The notes below the pieces were generated by a model, which was given only the letters and a program-made list of their open reading frames with translations, was not told where the DNA came from and made no database searches. From assembly GCF_028283705.1 (NCBI RefSeq), contig NZ_JAPWKD010000008.1, positions 62,001 through 126,000 of the forward strand: 64,000 bases of DNA, written 5' to 3'. The translations under genes were made by a program, and so were the position numbers. The DNA comes from Pantoea sp. (GTDB lineage Bacteria; Pseudomonadota; Gammaproteobacteria; Enterobacterales; Enterobacteriaceae). Of the stretch, positions 9,404 to 17,235 are shown piece after piece (position 1 is the stretch's first letter; every line of letters begins with the position of its first letter).

Positions 9404-10396
9404 ATGAGCGGAAATAGCATGGTTGAACCGGGTTTTTGTGTGGTGCAACGTCCCGGCAGACTGACAGAGCAGGCGATGTTTCTGTTCGGAAACCGCAATA
9501 TTGCGGCGGCCAATTACTTTTTGCAATTAAATGCGGATGTCGCCTGGGCGAAACCAGGGCAGATACTGATAGTGGCTGATCCCTACGGTCATAACAGCCT
9601 GGCAGCCATGAATGCGTTGAGAGCAGCAAAAACTGCGACCAATAACAGCCTGGATCATCTCTCTGCAGATGAAGCCAGCTTTTTTCATCAGCATTACGCT
9701 TCGATTGCAGCAATCACCAACTTTATGGACAAATCATCGGGTGTTATCGGGGATGCCGGAGAGAAATATTTCGCGGAGATTGGTAAAAAACTGACCGCCA
9801 TTGAGGTCGCTTACCGCAACCAATACCTGACTGCGGGTACGCTTATCGGCGAGCAGTTCTTTGTTGAGCGTCGTCGTTTGTTTGGCGAACTGGATGTGCT
9901 GTTAAATAAATTTTCCCGTCTGGTACTGAAATTACAGCCTTATCAGAAGTTAAAACACGCTTTAAACCTGTCAAGTTCATCGATCGTACACGACTGGGAG
10001 AGTGCAGGGGTTGGTGCAATTCGTGGTTACTCCACCTACGTTGATGGTGCCGCGAAGGCCGCAAAGTTTATGAAAATGGGTGGCTGGGTATCGATTGGAT
10101 TTAGTGCGTTGAATACGACAAATGATGTTTATGATGCCTGCACCGTAGACCGCAGGGATGAATGTGCTAAGGTTGCGGTAAGTAAATACACCCAGTTTGC
10201 TGCCAGCACTGCGGCAGGCATTTATGGTGGCATCGGTGCGGCCCTTGCCCTGAGAGGGGCATGTCTTGCGGTTGGAGCAGTTACTGGACCTGTCGGATTG
10301 CTAACGTGTACTATAGTCAGCTCTGCTGCTGGTGGAATAATTGCAGCAAAAGGTGCAGAAGTGAGTGTGGGTTCTTTAATGGATAAGTTATTATGA
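9404..10396 (+). CDS. putative T6SS effector: LysM-like N-terminus, glycine-zipper hydrophobic C-terminus
   Basis: A 330-residue protein directly after hcp. Residues about 8-55 resemble a LysM-like domain seen at the front of enterobacterial hcp-linked effectors, ending KPGQILIVADP. The middle (about 70-215) is helical and contains no catalytic motif I recognise. The last 80 residues are small-residue rich and hydrophobic with repeated GxxxG/AxxxG spacing (AAGIYGGIGAALALRG, AAGGIIAAKG), as in pore-forming T6SS toxins such as the Tse4 type. I chose ATG 9404 because AAAGGA lies 8 bases ahead. Its stop overlaps the first of three membrane-protein paralogues by 4 bases, the classic toxin-immunity coupling. 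Effector status and pore formation are inferences; an enzymatic activity in the middle region is not excluded. Confidence 0.6.
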   Translation: MSGNSMVEPGFCVVQRPGRLTEQAMFLFGNRNIAAANYFLQLNADVAWAKPGQILIVADPYGHNSLAAMNALRAAKTATNNSLDHLSADEASFFHQHYASIAAITNFMDKSSGVIGDAGEKYFAEIGKKLTAIEVAYRNQYLTAGTLIGEQFFVERRRLFGELDVLLNKFSRLVLKLQPYQKLKHALNLSSSSIVHDWESAGVGAIRGYSTYVDGAAKAAKFMKMGGWVSIGFSALNTTNDVYDACTVDRRDECAKVAVSKYTQFAASTAAGIYGGIGAALALRGACLAVGAVTGPVGLLTCTIVSSAAGGIIAAKGAEVSVGSLMDKLL

Positions 10397-10806
10397 CATT
10401 GGCTGATTATTTCCTATATTTATCTCTGGTGTTATATTTTATCGCATTCTCTTCACAGTTAGTCGCTTATTTTGTTTTCAAAAAAAATCAAAGTAAGTAC
10501 GAGTCTTTATTGAGTGACTTCAGACAGCACGGTATTCAGTTGGATATCATCACGAATTTTGCATCTTTTCTTGGTCCAATATTTAATGCGCATAAAATAG
10601 CTTATTTTGTTGATGTTTATCACGGAAAGAAAATTTATCTGGATAGAAATAAATCCGTGAGTGAAGAAGCGAACTTGTTTGTTAAAAATCAGCCGCTGAG
10701 CAGAATTTCCTGGATATTGAGTTTGCATAAGTTAAATGTTGCCAGTTTTACGGTGCTGTTTCTTGCTGTTGCATTAAGTTTTATATCCAATTCTTTTCTG
10801 AAGTAG
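10393..10806 (+). CDS. membrane immunity-like protein, copy 1
   Basis: A 137-residue protein with a hydrophobic segment at each end (about residues 5-27 and 112-132), a lysine-rich cytoplasmic-looking centre, and the central stretch HGIQLDIITNFASFLGPIFN. ATGA overlap with the effector stop shows translational coupling. It is clearly paralogous to the next two genes (shared [IL]QLD[IL][IT]T, a Y/H-G-K element and a C-terminal I-S/G-W-I stretch). An inner-membrane immunity protein fits a membrane-active toxin. AT-rich, unlike the T6SS core. No family name recognised. Confidence 0.6.
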   Translation: MTLADYFLYLSLVLYFIAFSSQLVAYFVFKKNQSKYESLLSDFRQHGIQLDIITNFASFLGPIFNAHKIAYFVDVYHGKKIYLDRNKSVSEEANLFVKNQPLSRISWILSLHKLNVASFTVLFLAVALSFISNSFLK

Positions 10807-10833
10807 CTCAATGGTGGTGTGGTAGGTACTATC

Positions 10834-11259
10834 GTGGATAAATACGATGCCTTTTATGATTTCCTGCTTTTCTTACAAGTTTTTTTATTACTTCTTACTT
10901 TCAGTATTCATATGTATGGAGTCTTCCTGTTCAAAATTAATGCCAGAATCTATGATTCTCTATTAAAGGATTTTGGTAGTAAAGGCTTGCAATTGGATAT
11001 AATAACCAGCATCTCCACTCATTTTGGAAGTTTCTTTAATGAGCTTAAAATCATGTATTTTACCCGCCTCTACTATGGGAAGACTTGGTATTACAAGAAA
11101 AATGAGGTGGTGAGTGCGGAAACATATCAGTTTGTTCAGGAGCTCCCAAAGGATAAAATTGGCTGGATTATTAAACTTCATCGAGTAAATATGTTTGCTT
11201 TCGGTATGGCTGGGTTGTTCGTTGTAGTCGCTTTGATCTGGAGATTTTTGTATTTTTGA
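10834..11259 (+). CDS. membrane immunity-like protein, copy 2
   Basis: Second paralogue, 141 residues from GTG 10834 (TAGGT lies 6 bases before it; an upstream GTG at 10819 is the alternative). Same layout as copy 1: N-terminal membrane segment LLFLQVFLLLLTFSI, central KGLQLDIITSISTHFG, then YYGKTWYYKKNEVVS, and a C-terminal membrane segment FGMAGLFVVVALIW. It is closer to copy 3 than to copy 1 in the second half (VQELPKDKIGWI versus VQKQPNDKIGWM). Probably an orphan or second-specificity immunity protein retained beside the effector. Confidence 0.55.
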   Translation: MDKYDAFYDFLLFLQVFLLLLTFSIHMYGVFLFKINARIYDSLLKDFGSKGLQLDIITSISTHFGSFFNELKIMYFTRLYYGKTWYYKKNEVVSAETYQFVQELPKDKIGWIIKLHRVNMFAFGMAGLFVVVALIWRFLYF

Positions 11260-11269
11260 ATTATCAAGG

Positions 11270-11691
11270 ATGAGTCAGGTTAATATGTGTGATTTTTTTA
11301 TGTACGGAAGCGTATTTTTGTTCTTTTTGATTGGATTTTTGCATATATATGCGAACTTTGTTTTTAAAAGAAACAAAAACAAATATGATGATTTTTTAGA
11401 TGAGTATGAACAAGCAGGGCTGCAGTTAGATCTTACCACCAAAGTCTCTAGTCATATGGGTTTCTATGCTAATTATCAGAAATTGGCTTTTTTATGCGAT
11501 TGTATCGTTGGGAGAAAATACGATTTTCGCGTAATGAGTTTGTCAGGAGGGAAGCGTATGAGTTTGTTCAGAAACAACCAAATGATAAAATAGGTTGGAT
11601 GAAAGGGTTGTTGAGTTTGTATAGGGTGATTTATTTTATAACGGCTTTATTTTTTTCTTTTATGGTGATTTTTATTCATGTGTGTAAGTGA
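11270..11691 (+). pseudogene. membrane immunity-like protein, copy 3, frameshifted in a T run
   Basis: Third paralogue. Reading from ATG 11270 (or 11285, which aligns better with copy 1) gives the N-terminal membrane segment and the central AGLQLDLTTKVSSHMG, but after LAF at about 11488 the frame runs to an early stop at 11593. The expected continuation, RLYRWEK...YEFVQKQPNDKIGWM plus the C-terminal membrane segment, is present in another frame to 11691. Adding one T to the six-T run at 11488-11493 restores the full 141-residue-type protein in perfect register with copy 2. Either a real decay step, a slippage-prone switch, or a sequencing error. Confidence 0.75.
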
Positions 11692-11749
11692 CTTGTAGAT
11701 TTAACCCGCCTGTAGTCGAGTTGGTTTCCTCAAAAGGAGAGGGAAGCTT

Positions 11750-12145
11750 ATGGATAAAAGAGTAGCAATAGCATCATTACTGGCTCTGTATCAATGTTAT
11801 GCCAATGCTCAGAATGTATGTAGCCATGCGGTAAGTGATAGTGAAAAGTATGCCTGCCGTAAAGAAGAGAAACTTAAGTCTGAACAAGCCTTAAATACGG
11901 AATACCTTGCGGCGAAAAAAAGAATAGAAGATGAATACAAATCTTCACCTGTAGATCTGAAAAATTACCTCGATATTCTCATCAAGTCCCAGAGAGGATG
12001 GCTTGTCTATCGTAATGGTCAATGTAATCTTGAATCCTTTATCGCCGAGAAAGGCACCATTGTTCACAATACCCTTAATGATACATGTATCTCCCGAATA
12101 GATATGGGACGTGTCGAACAACTTAAAATCATACCTTATAACTGA
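11750..12145 (+). CDS. secreted LprI/DUF1311-like protein
   Basis: A 131-residue protein with a signal peptide (cleavage likely after residues ANA near 20) and the DUF1311/LprI-type pattern: four cysteines, LNTEYLAAKKRI, then SQRGWLVYRNGQC and a final C..R.....L. Some family members in other bacteria inhibit lysozyme. AAGGAGAGGG precedes the start by a good distance. Its place at the end of the hcp cargo block suggests a periplasmic protective or immunity role, but the known partner effector next door looks membrane-active, so the link is only positional. Confidence 0.6.
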   Translation: MDKRVAIASLLALYQCYANAQNVCSHAVSDSEKYACRKEEKLKSEQALNTEYLAAKKRIEDEYKSSPVDLKNYLDILIKSQRGWLVYRNGQCNLESFIAEKGTIVHNTLNDTCISRIDMGRVEQLKIIPYN

Positions 12146-12279
12146 CTTTACCGGTATCAAACCATTCTGGCTTTATAAATTAAACTTCCCCACTCAAAAA
12201 ATCAGCTCCCTATATCCCGCCCCTTTCCTCCGAGAGGTGCGCAATATAGATGCCGAACAGCTAACCGCAGGAATCCGTT

Positions 12280-14067
12280 ATGCGCTTTACGATAATAACG
12301 ACTAAACCCGGCCATCAGCCGCCGCAAGCCCTTTTTGACTTCTTACCACCTGGTGGCACCATTGGTCGTGGTGTTGATAACAACCTGGTGTTACCCGATG
12401 ACGACCGGACCATCTCCCGTTTACAGGCGATTGTCCATATTACCGTTGACGGTGAATGTCGCCTGACGAATCGCGGCAACGTCACGCGTGTGATGCTGAA
12501 CGATATTCCGCTGGAACGTGGGCGACAGGTGGAATTACAGGACGGCGATATTCTCGGCATTGATGACTATCAGCTGCTGGTTAATGATATTAACGCACAG
12601 CAACCCGCTCAGCCGCCGAAGGCCCCATCCCAGTCGGTGACCGAACCTGCTGTGATTGCTGATGAACCACCCGCAGCAGTGGCCAGCGGTACCGCTGCGA
12701 TCCCGAGTGAGATCTGGGATAGCCTGGCGAAGGAGTTCTCCATCTCCGATGATCTCTCGAAGCCAAACAAAGTGACACCCGCAGCGCCAGAAGTGAACCC
12801 GTTGACGGCCCCCGCATCGCCCGATCGTAACCCGGAAGATCCGCTAGCCTCACTGATTAATGATGCCCCGCTGGATATTGGTCAGCAGCCTCAAAATAAC
12901 AGCCTGTTTGATGCCGGTGACGCCCTGTTCGCCCAGGACAGTATTTTCGACGATGCAACGCCGAGCGCGCTGGCAGGGCAGAAAAGCGTCGTTGCAGCGG
13001 CACCGCCCGAAGCGAAGCCCGCGGAACTGGACCCGCTCAGCCTGTTTGGCAGCCAGAGCGCTCCCGATCCTCGTATTCATGACGATCCGCTCGGCCTGAT
13101 GATGGGAGGGGCGGTTCCGCTGGCACAGCCGGAGCCACAGCCAGCGCAAGTCATCAGCATCACCCAACCTGAGCCTGAAGAAGAAGCCTCAGACGTCAAC
13201 TTGGCTGATCTGAGCAGTTCACCGCTGTTTGACGACACCGAAACTCAACCAGCCGCTGAATCTGTGCCATTGATTGATGAGGCCGTGGAAGCCAGCCCGG
13301 CAAGCCAGGTTGAATACGGCGGCATCACCCTGCCTACACCGCAGGCGGTACAACGCACGCCATCACCGATACCGAAAGGTCGTCTGCGTATTGACCCGGT
13401 GGCCTCCAGCAGCCAGAACGGTGCTTCAGCCCAGAGCAGTGGCGACGCGTTAAAAGGCGAATTGCTGGATGCCTTGCTGGAAGGCATGGGGTTGCAGGAT
13501 TTACAGCCCACGCCGCAGTTTGATCGTGAACAGATGCGCCAGTTTGGTCAGATGCTCAGCATGTTCTCACAGGGGACGGTGGCGCTGCTCTCTTCACGTT
13601 CGATTCTGAAGCGTGGCGTAAAAGCGGATATGACGGTGATTCTCGACGACGCCAACAATCCCTTCAAATTGCTGCCTTCGGGTAAAACTGTCCTGATGCA
13701 GATGTTTGGCAGCCGCATGCCGGGCTTTATGCCACCCCGTCAGGCGGTGCGTGATGCACTGATCGATTTGCAGGCACATCAGTTGGGAATGATCGCCGGA
13801 ATTCGCGCCATTATCGCTTCGATGCTGCAATCCTTTAATCCGGATCAGCTGGAAGAAGAGGCGCGTCAGGCGGGATCGGTATCGCGTCTGGGGCTGCCCG
13901 GTAGTCGCAAGGCGGCATTGTGGGAACATTTTGTTGAGCGTTACGGTGAAACAGCCGGAGAAATCGAAGACGACTTCCACACCCTGTTCGGCGAAGCCTT
14001 CCTGCACGCCTATGACATGGAAGTTAATCAGTACAAAGACTCACAAACCCACACGGATGACGCATGA
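12280..14067 (+). CDS. tagH: TagH / Fha1, T6SS FHA-domain scaffold protein
   Basis: A 595-residue protein with an N-terminal FHA domain (about residues 5-95, with GRGVDNNLVLPDDDRTISRLQA) that binds phosphothreonine, a long low-complexity P/A/Q-rich linker with repeated DPL/SLF elements (about 105-375), and a C-terminal T6SS-specific domain (about 400-590, EGMGLQDL through HAYDMEVNQY). In Pseudomonas Fha1 is phosphorylated by PpkA and dephosphorylated by PppA to switch the apparatus on and off; both enzymes are encoded here. The stop overlaps the pppA start by 4 bases. It begins the second T6SS core block after the hcp cargo. Confidence 0.92.
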   Translation: MRFTIITTKPGHQPPQALFDFLPPGGTIGRGVDNNLVLPDDDRTISRLQAIVHITVDGECRLTNRGNVTRVMLNDIPLERGRQVELQDGDILGIDDYQLLVNDINAQQPAQPPKAPSQSVTEPAVIADEPPAAVASGTAAIPSEIWDSLAKEFSISDDLSKPNKVTPAAPEVNPLTAPASPDRNPEDPLASLINDAPLDIGQQPQNNSLFDAGDALFAQDSIFDDATPSALAGQKSVVAAAPPEAKPAELDPLSLFGSQSAPDPRIHDDPLGLMMGGAVPLAQPEPQPAQVISITQPEPEEEASDVNLADLSSSPLFDDTETQPAAESVPLIDEAVEASPASQVEYGGITLPTPQAVQRTPSPIPKGRLRIDPVASSSQNGASAQSSGDALKGELLDALLEGMGLQDLQPTPQFDREQMRQFGQMLSMFSQGTVALLSSRSILKRGVKADMTVILDDANNPFKLLPSGKTVLMQMFGSRMPGFMPPRQAVRDALIDLQAHQLGMIAGIRAIIASMLQSFNPDQLEEEARQAGSVSRLGLPGSRKAALWEHFVERYGETAGEIEDDFHTLFGEAFLHAYDMEVNQYKDSQTHTDDA

Positions 14068-14855
14068 ATATCACCATTGCTTCCACGTCGAATCAGGGCG
14101 ACCGCGCCAGCAATCAGGATCAGACCGGTGAAATCATCGGTGAACGTTCAGCCTGCTTTGTCGTTTGTGACGGCGTAGCGGGCTTTCCCGGCGGTGAGGT
14201 GGCGGCCACCATCGCCCGCAGCAGCCTGATGGATGCTTTCAACGGTGATAGCCACCTGAATGCACAGTCCATCCGCAATTATGTTAATCACGCCAATCAC
14301 GCGATTCGCCAGCAGCAGAAAGCCAGCAGCGAGCACAGTCGTATGGGTACGACGCTGGTCAGCCTGTTTATCGATCGTGATTACGAGCTGGCCTACTGGG
14401 CACATGCCGGAGATAGTCGTCTTTATTTATTTCGGCGTGGTTATCTGTATCACGTCACGACCGATCACAGCCTGGTCCAGCAAATGAAAGATGCTGGTCA
14501 TCAGACGGAAGGGATCAATACCAACTTGCTTTATTTTGCCCTTGGTATGGGGGATGAACAGCGTGATGCCAGCTATAGCGATGTGGTGGAGATTGAAGAT
14601 GGTGACGCCTTTTTATTGTGCACCGATGGATTCTGGCACGGCGTCACGCTGGAGCAGATGCAGCAATCGTTGCATATGGTCAATACGCCACAGGAGTGGC
14701 TGACGCTGATGCAACAAATCATCAGAAACGACCAACCGGAAAAAGGTCAGCAGGATAATTTCAGTGCGCTGGCTGTCTGGGTTGGTTCACCTCAGGACAC
14801 CACCTTACTGCACTCGCTGTCAGATGCGGCGCAGTTTTTCCCTCTTCGCGATTGA
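14064..14855 (+). CDS. pppA: PppA, PP2C-type protein phosphatase of the T6SS
   Basis: A 263-residue PPM/PP2C phosphatase. Metal-binding motifs are intact: SNQDQTG near residue 18, VVCDGVAG near 34, HAGDSRLYLFR near 113 and LCTDGFWHG near 190, then QDNFSALAVW at the end. Expected to remove phosphate from the PpkA substrate (TagH/Fha) and so silence T6SS firing. ATGA overlap with tagH supports joint translation. Confidence 0.93.
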   Translation: MNITIASTSNQGDRASNQDQTGEIIGERSACFVVCDGVAGFPGGEVAATIARSSLMDAFNGDSHLNAQSIRNYVNHANHAIRQQQKASSEHSRMGTTLVSLFIDRDYELAYWAHAGDSRLYLFRRGYLYHVTTDHSLVQQMKDAGHQTEGINTNLLYFALGMGDEQRDASYSDVVEIEDGDAFLLCTDGFWHGVTLEQMQQSLHMVNTPQEWLTLMQQIIRNDQPEKGQQDNFSALAVWVGSPQDTTLLHSLSDAAQFFPLRD

Positions 14856-14865
14856 GAACGCCAAC

Positions 14866-15825
14866 ATGAAATATGGATTACTGGGTCTGGCTGCGTTGCT
14901 GCTGAGCACACACGCTTTTGCAGAGAACTATCGCATTGTTCAGTCCCCGGCACAGAAACTGGATGTCTGGATTGATGACGTAAAAGATAACCAGCTGGCA
15001 AGCTGGTGCCAGAAGAGTGTGGATCTGCGCATCGTCACCAAAGGTGAAAAAAATGCAGCGGTACTGGATGGATTCCTGCCGCGCGTGGCGGGGCTGATGG
15101 CTTCCCAGTGTAAGTCGCTGCAACAGCTGCATTGGCAGCTGGAGGATGAGCAAGGTAACGCACTGGCAGAGGGCAGTGCCGAACAGACGAAGAACTGGCA
15201 GCCCGTCATCACGCCACCGCCACCCGTCGCTGCCCCAGCACCGGCGGCGCCGGTGCTCAATTCACCCCCTGCGGATACCACGCCCTGGCAGCAATTCAGT
15301 CTGCTGGATGGGTGCCATTTCCGTACCTGGTGGACTCAACCGGCACATTCCAGCGCGATTTTTGTCCCGTCGAAACAGGGACTGATCTGCGCTCAGGATG
15401 GCTGGCTGAGTGGTCACAGCACCCTGACACAGATGGGGAATGGCGCAGCAAAATCGGTGGAAGTCACGTTCCTGCAGGGATTTCCGGTTGCCGGGCTGAA
15501 TAGCAAACCCTCACCCCGTGAACTGACGATTACCACGGTCAACCGTGAGCGCATGGTGCTGAGTAACGAGAAATCACCAGAAAGCTGGCTGGTATTGCCG
15601 TTTAGCCCACAGTTTAACGGCTGGCAGGCACCTGATCAGGTGGTGGTACAAATGCCAGCCAGCGATGCTACGGATGAAAGCGCATTACGCGCCCGGCTGC
15701 AGGAAGTACGCAAAGTCTGGTCGCCGTGGCTGAACAATGCATCACCGCTGAAAATTCTGCTGGTGGAACAATTGCATCCGGAACTGAAAGATCCGGCTGC
15801 TGCCGTTTATCGCACCGTTAACTAA
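14866..15825 (+). CDS. T6SS-linked secreted protein of unknown function
   Basis: A 319-residue protein from ATG 14866, chosen because the sequence from there is a clean signal peptide (KYGLLGLAALLLSTHAFA, cleavage before ENYRI). A first domain (to about residue 110) has paired cysteines and a QLHWQLED stretch, then a proline/alanine linker near 125-150, and a second domain to the end with two further cysteines. It is exported, probably periplasmic or a surface-exposed envelope protein. Its place between pppA and tagJ in one operon suggests an accessory T6SS role; it is superficially like VasI-type accessory proteins, but I do not recognise the family. Confidence 0.6.
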   Translation: MKYGLLGLAALLLSTHAFAENYRIVQSPAQKLDVWIDDVKDNQLASWCQKSVDLRIVTKGEKNAAVLDGFLPRVAGLMASQCKSLQQLHWQLEDEQGNALAEGSAEQTKNWQPVITPPPPVAAPAPAAPVLNSPPADTTPWQQFSLLDGCHFRTWWTQPAHSSAIFVPSKQGLICAQDGWLSGHSTLTQMGNGAAKSVEVTFLQGFPVAGLNSKPSPRELTITTVNRERMVLSNEKSPESWLVLPFSPQFNGWQAPDQVVVQMPASDATDESALRARLQEVRKVWSPWLNNASPLKILLVEQLHPELKDPAAAVYRTVN

Positions 15826-15840
15826 CGCAAAGGAGCATGC

Positions 15841-16668
15841 ATGGACAGGTTACAACAGCGTCTGGCTACCGCATCACTGGCGGAAAATCTTGCCAGCATT
15901 ACGGCGCAGATCCAGGCGAATCCGGCTGATGCCGATTTGCGCGCTGCTTTTGTTCAACTGCTGTGTCTGGCTGGCAACTGGACGCGAGCGCAAATCCAGC
16001 TGCAATCCTGGCTGGCATTGACCCCGCAGGCGCAACCGACAGTCACGCTGCTGCAACAGGCGATTGCCGGTGAACAACAGCGCGCTGCGGTATTGCAGGG
16101 TGAAGCTCAGCCACACCTGCCGGGCAGTGCCTGGATGTGGTGTGAAACCTTGCTGGCTGCGTTGCAGGCTGACATTGCCGGAGATGTTGCACATGGCACC
16201 GAACTGCGTCAGCAGGCACTGGAAAACGCTGCCGCGAATCCGGGTTTGCTGGAGCAGCAGGACCAGCAGATGGATTTCCCCTGGTTGATGGATGGTGACA
16301 GCCGTTTTGGTCCGGTTTGTGAGGCTCTGGTTAACGGGCGTTATTACTGGATTCCGTTTGCCGCCATTCGTGAAATGCAGTTTCAGGCACCGACCAGCGT
16401 GACGGATCTGGTATGGCGTCACACGCGGGTACAACTGGTGGATGGCAGCGAGCAGGTCTGTCAGCTTCCGGTGCGTTATCCTCTCACGGCAACGCCTGAA
16501 GAGCGCTGGCTGCGTAGCAGCGTCACCGAATGGCAACCGCTCGGCAATGACGACAGCCAGTTTATTGGTCACGGTCAGAAAGTCTGGCTGAGCGACAGAG
16601 CTGAATATCCGCTGCTGGCGCTGCAGCGCCTCACGTTCGATCTCGTCGAGTCGTCTTATGAGCCGTGA
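15841..16668 (+). CDS. tagJ: TagJ / ImpE, T6SS sheath-associated accessory protein
   Basis: A 275-residue ImpE-family protein: N-terminal TPR-like helices (NPADADLRAAFVQLLCLAGNW.RA) and a C-terminal domain with ALVNGRYYWIPFAAIREM. In Pseudomonas TagJ binds the sheath protein TssB and helps ClpV-mediated recycling. GGAG precedes the ATG by 5 bases and the stop overlaps the tssE start by 11 bases, so it is in the same operon as the baseplate genes. Confidence 0.9.
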   Translation: MDRLQQRLATASLAENLASITAQIQANPADADLRAAFVQLLCLAGNWTRAQIQLQSWLALTPQAQPTVTLLQQAIAGEQQRAAVLQGEAQPHLPGSAWMWCETLLAALQADIAGDVAHGTELRQQALENAAANPGLLEQQDQQMDFPWLMDGDSRFGPVCEALVNGRYYWIPFAAIREMQFQAPTSVTDLVWRHTRVQLVDGSEQVCQLPVRYPLTATPEERWLRSSVTEWQPLGNDDSQFIGHGQKVWLSDRAEYPLLALQRLTFDLVESSYEP

Positions 16669-17233
16669 TTATCCTGCGCAACAGGACGGCTATGCCCAGC
16701 TGCATGGCGGCTATCGTGCGCGTAAAAATCGCGACACCCTCACTTCGCGTGACAAGTTGCAATCATCGCTGCTGGATCGTCTGACCGATGATGCCCCCGA
16801 CAAACGCACGGAGCCTGGCAACAGTATCCTGATCAGCCACAGTACTTTGCGTCGCCATGTGCTGCGTGATTTGCAGTGGCTGTTTAACACCATCAACAAC
16901 GAAGCGCAGCAGGATCTCGACTGCTTTACCCATGTGCAGCGCTCGGTGTGGAATTTCGGCGTCGCACCGCTGGCCGGGCAAAATATGTCCGATATCGAAT
17001 GGCAGGATGTCCAGCGAAAAATGACCGATGCCATCCTGCATTTTGAACCCCGTATCCTGCCGCAGGGTTTGCAGGTGCGTTGCGTTAGCGACCTGGCTTC
17101 CCTCGATCTGCACAACGTGTTGTCACTGGAGATCAAAGGTCGCCTGTGGTGCGTACCTTATCCGCTGGAGTTTCTGTTCCGTACCGAGGTGGATCTTGAA
17201 AGCGGCCATTTCGAACTACAGGATGCGGGGTAA
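16658..17233 (+). CDS. tssE: TssE, gp25-like baseplate protein
   Basis: Baseplate wedge component of T6SS related to T4 gp25/lysozyme fold. A 191-residue protein with the family stretches SLLDRLTDD, RRHVLRDLQWLFNT, VQRSVWNFGV and AILHFEPRILP. The N-terminal 40 residues are basic and less conserved. Overlaps tagJ at its start and leaves 2 bases before tssF. Confidence 0.94.
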   Translation: MSRDYPAQQDGYAQLHGGYRARKNRDTLTSRDKLQSSLLDRLTDDAPDKRTEPGNSILISHSTLRRHVLRDLQWLFNTINNEAQQDLDCFTHVQRSVWNFGVAPLAGQNMSDIEWQDVQRKMTDAILHFEPRILPQGLQVRCVSDLASLDLHNVLSLEIKGRLWCVPYPLEFLFRTEVDLESGHFELQDAG

Positions 17234-17235
17234 TC

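Noticed and set aside
11480..11500. programmed ribosomal frameshift in immunity copy 3
   Set aside because: No slippery heptamer of the X XXY YYZ type with a downstream structure is evident, and the paralogues are made from single frames; decay, slippage or error is simpler.
12111..12305. 64-codon frame between the LprI-like gene and tagH
   Set aside because: Overlaps both flanking genes and has no sequence features; the gap is more likely the tagH promoter region.
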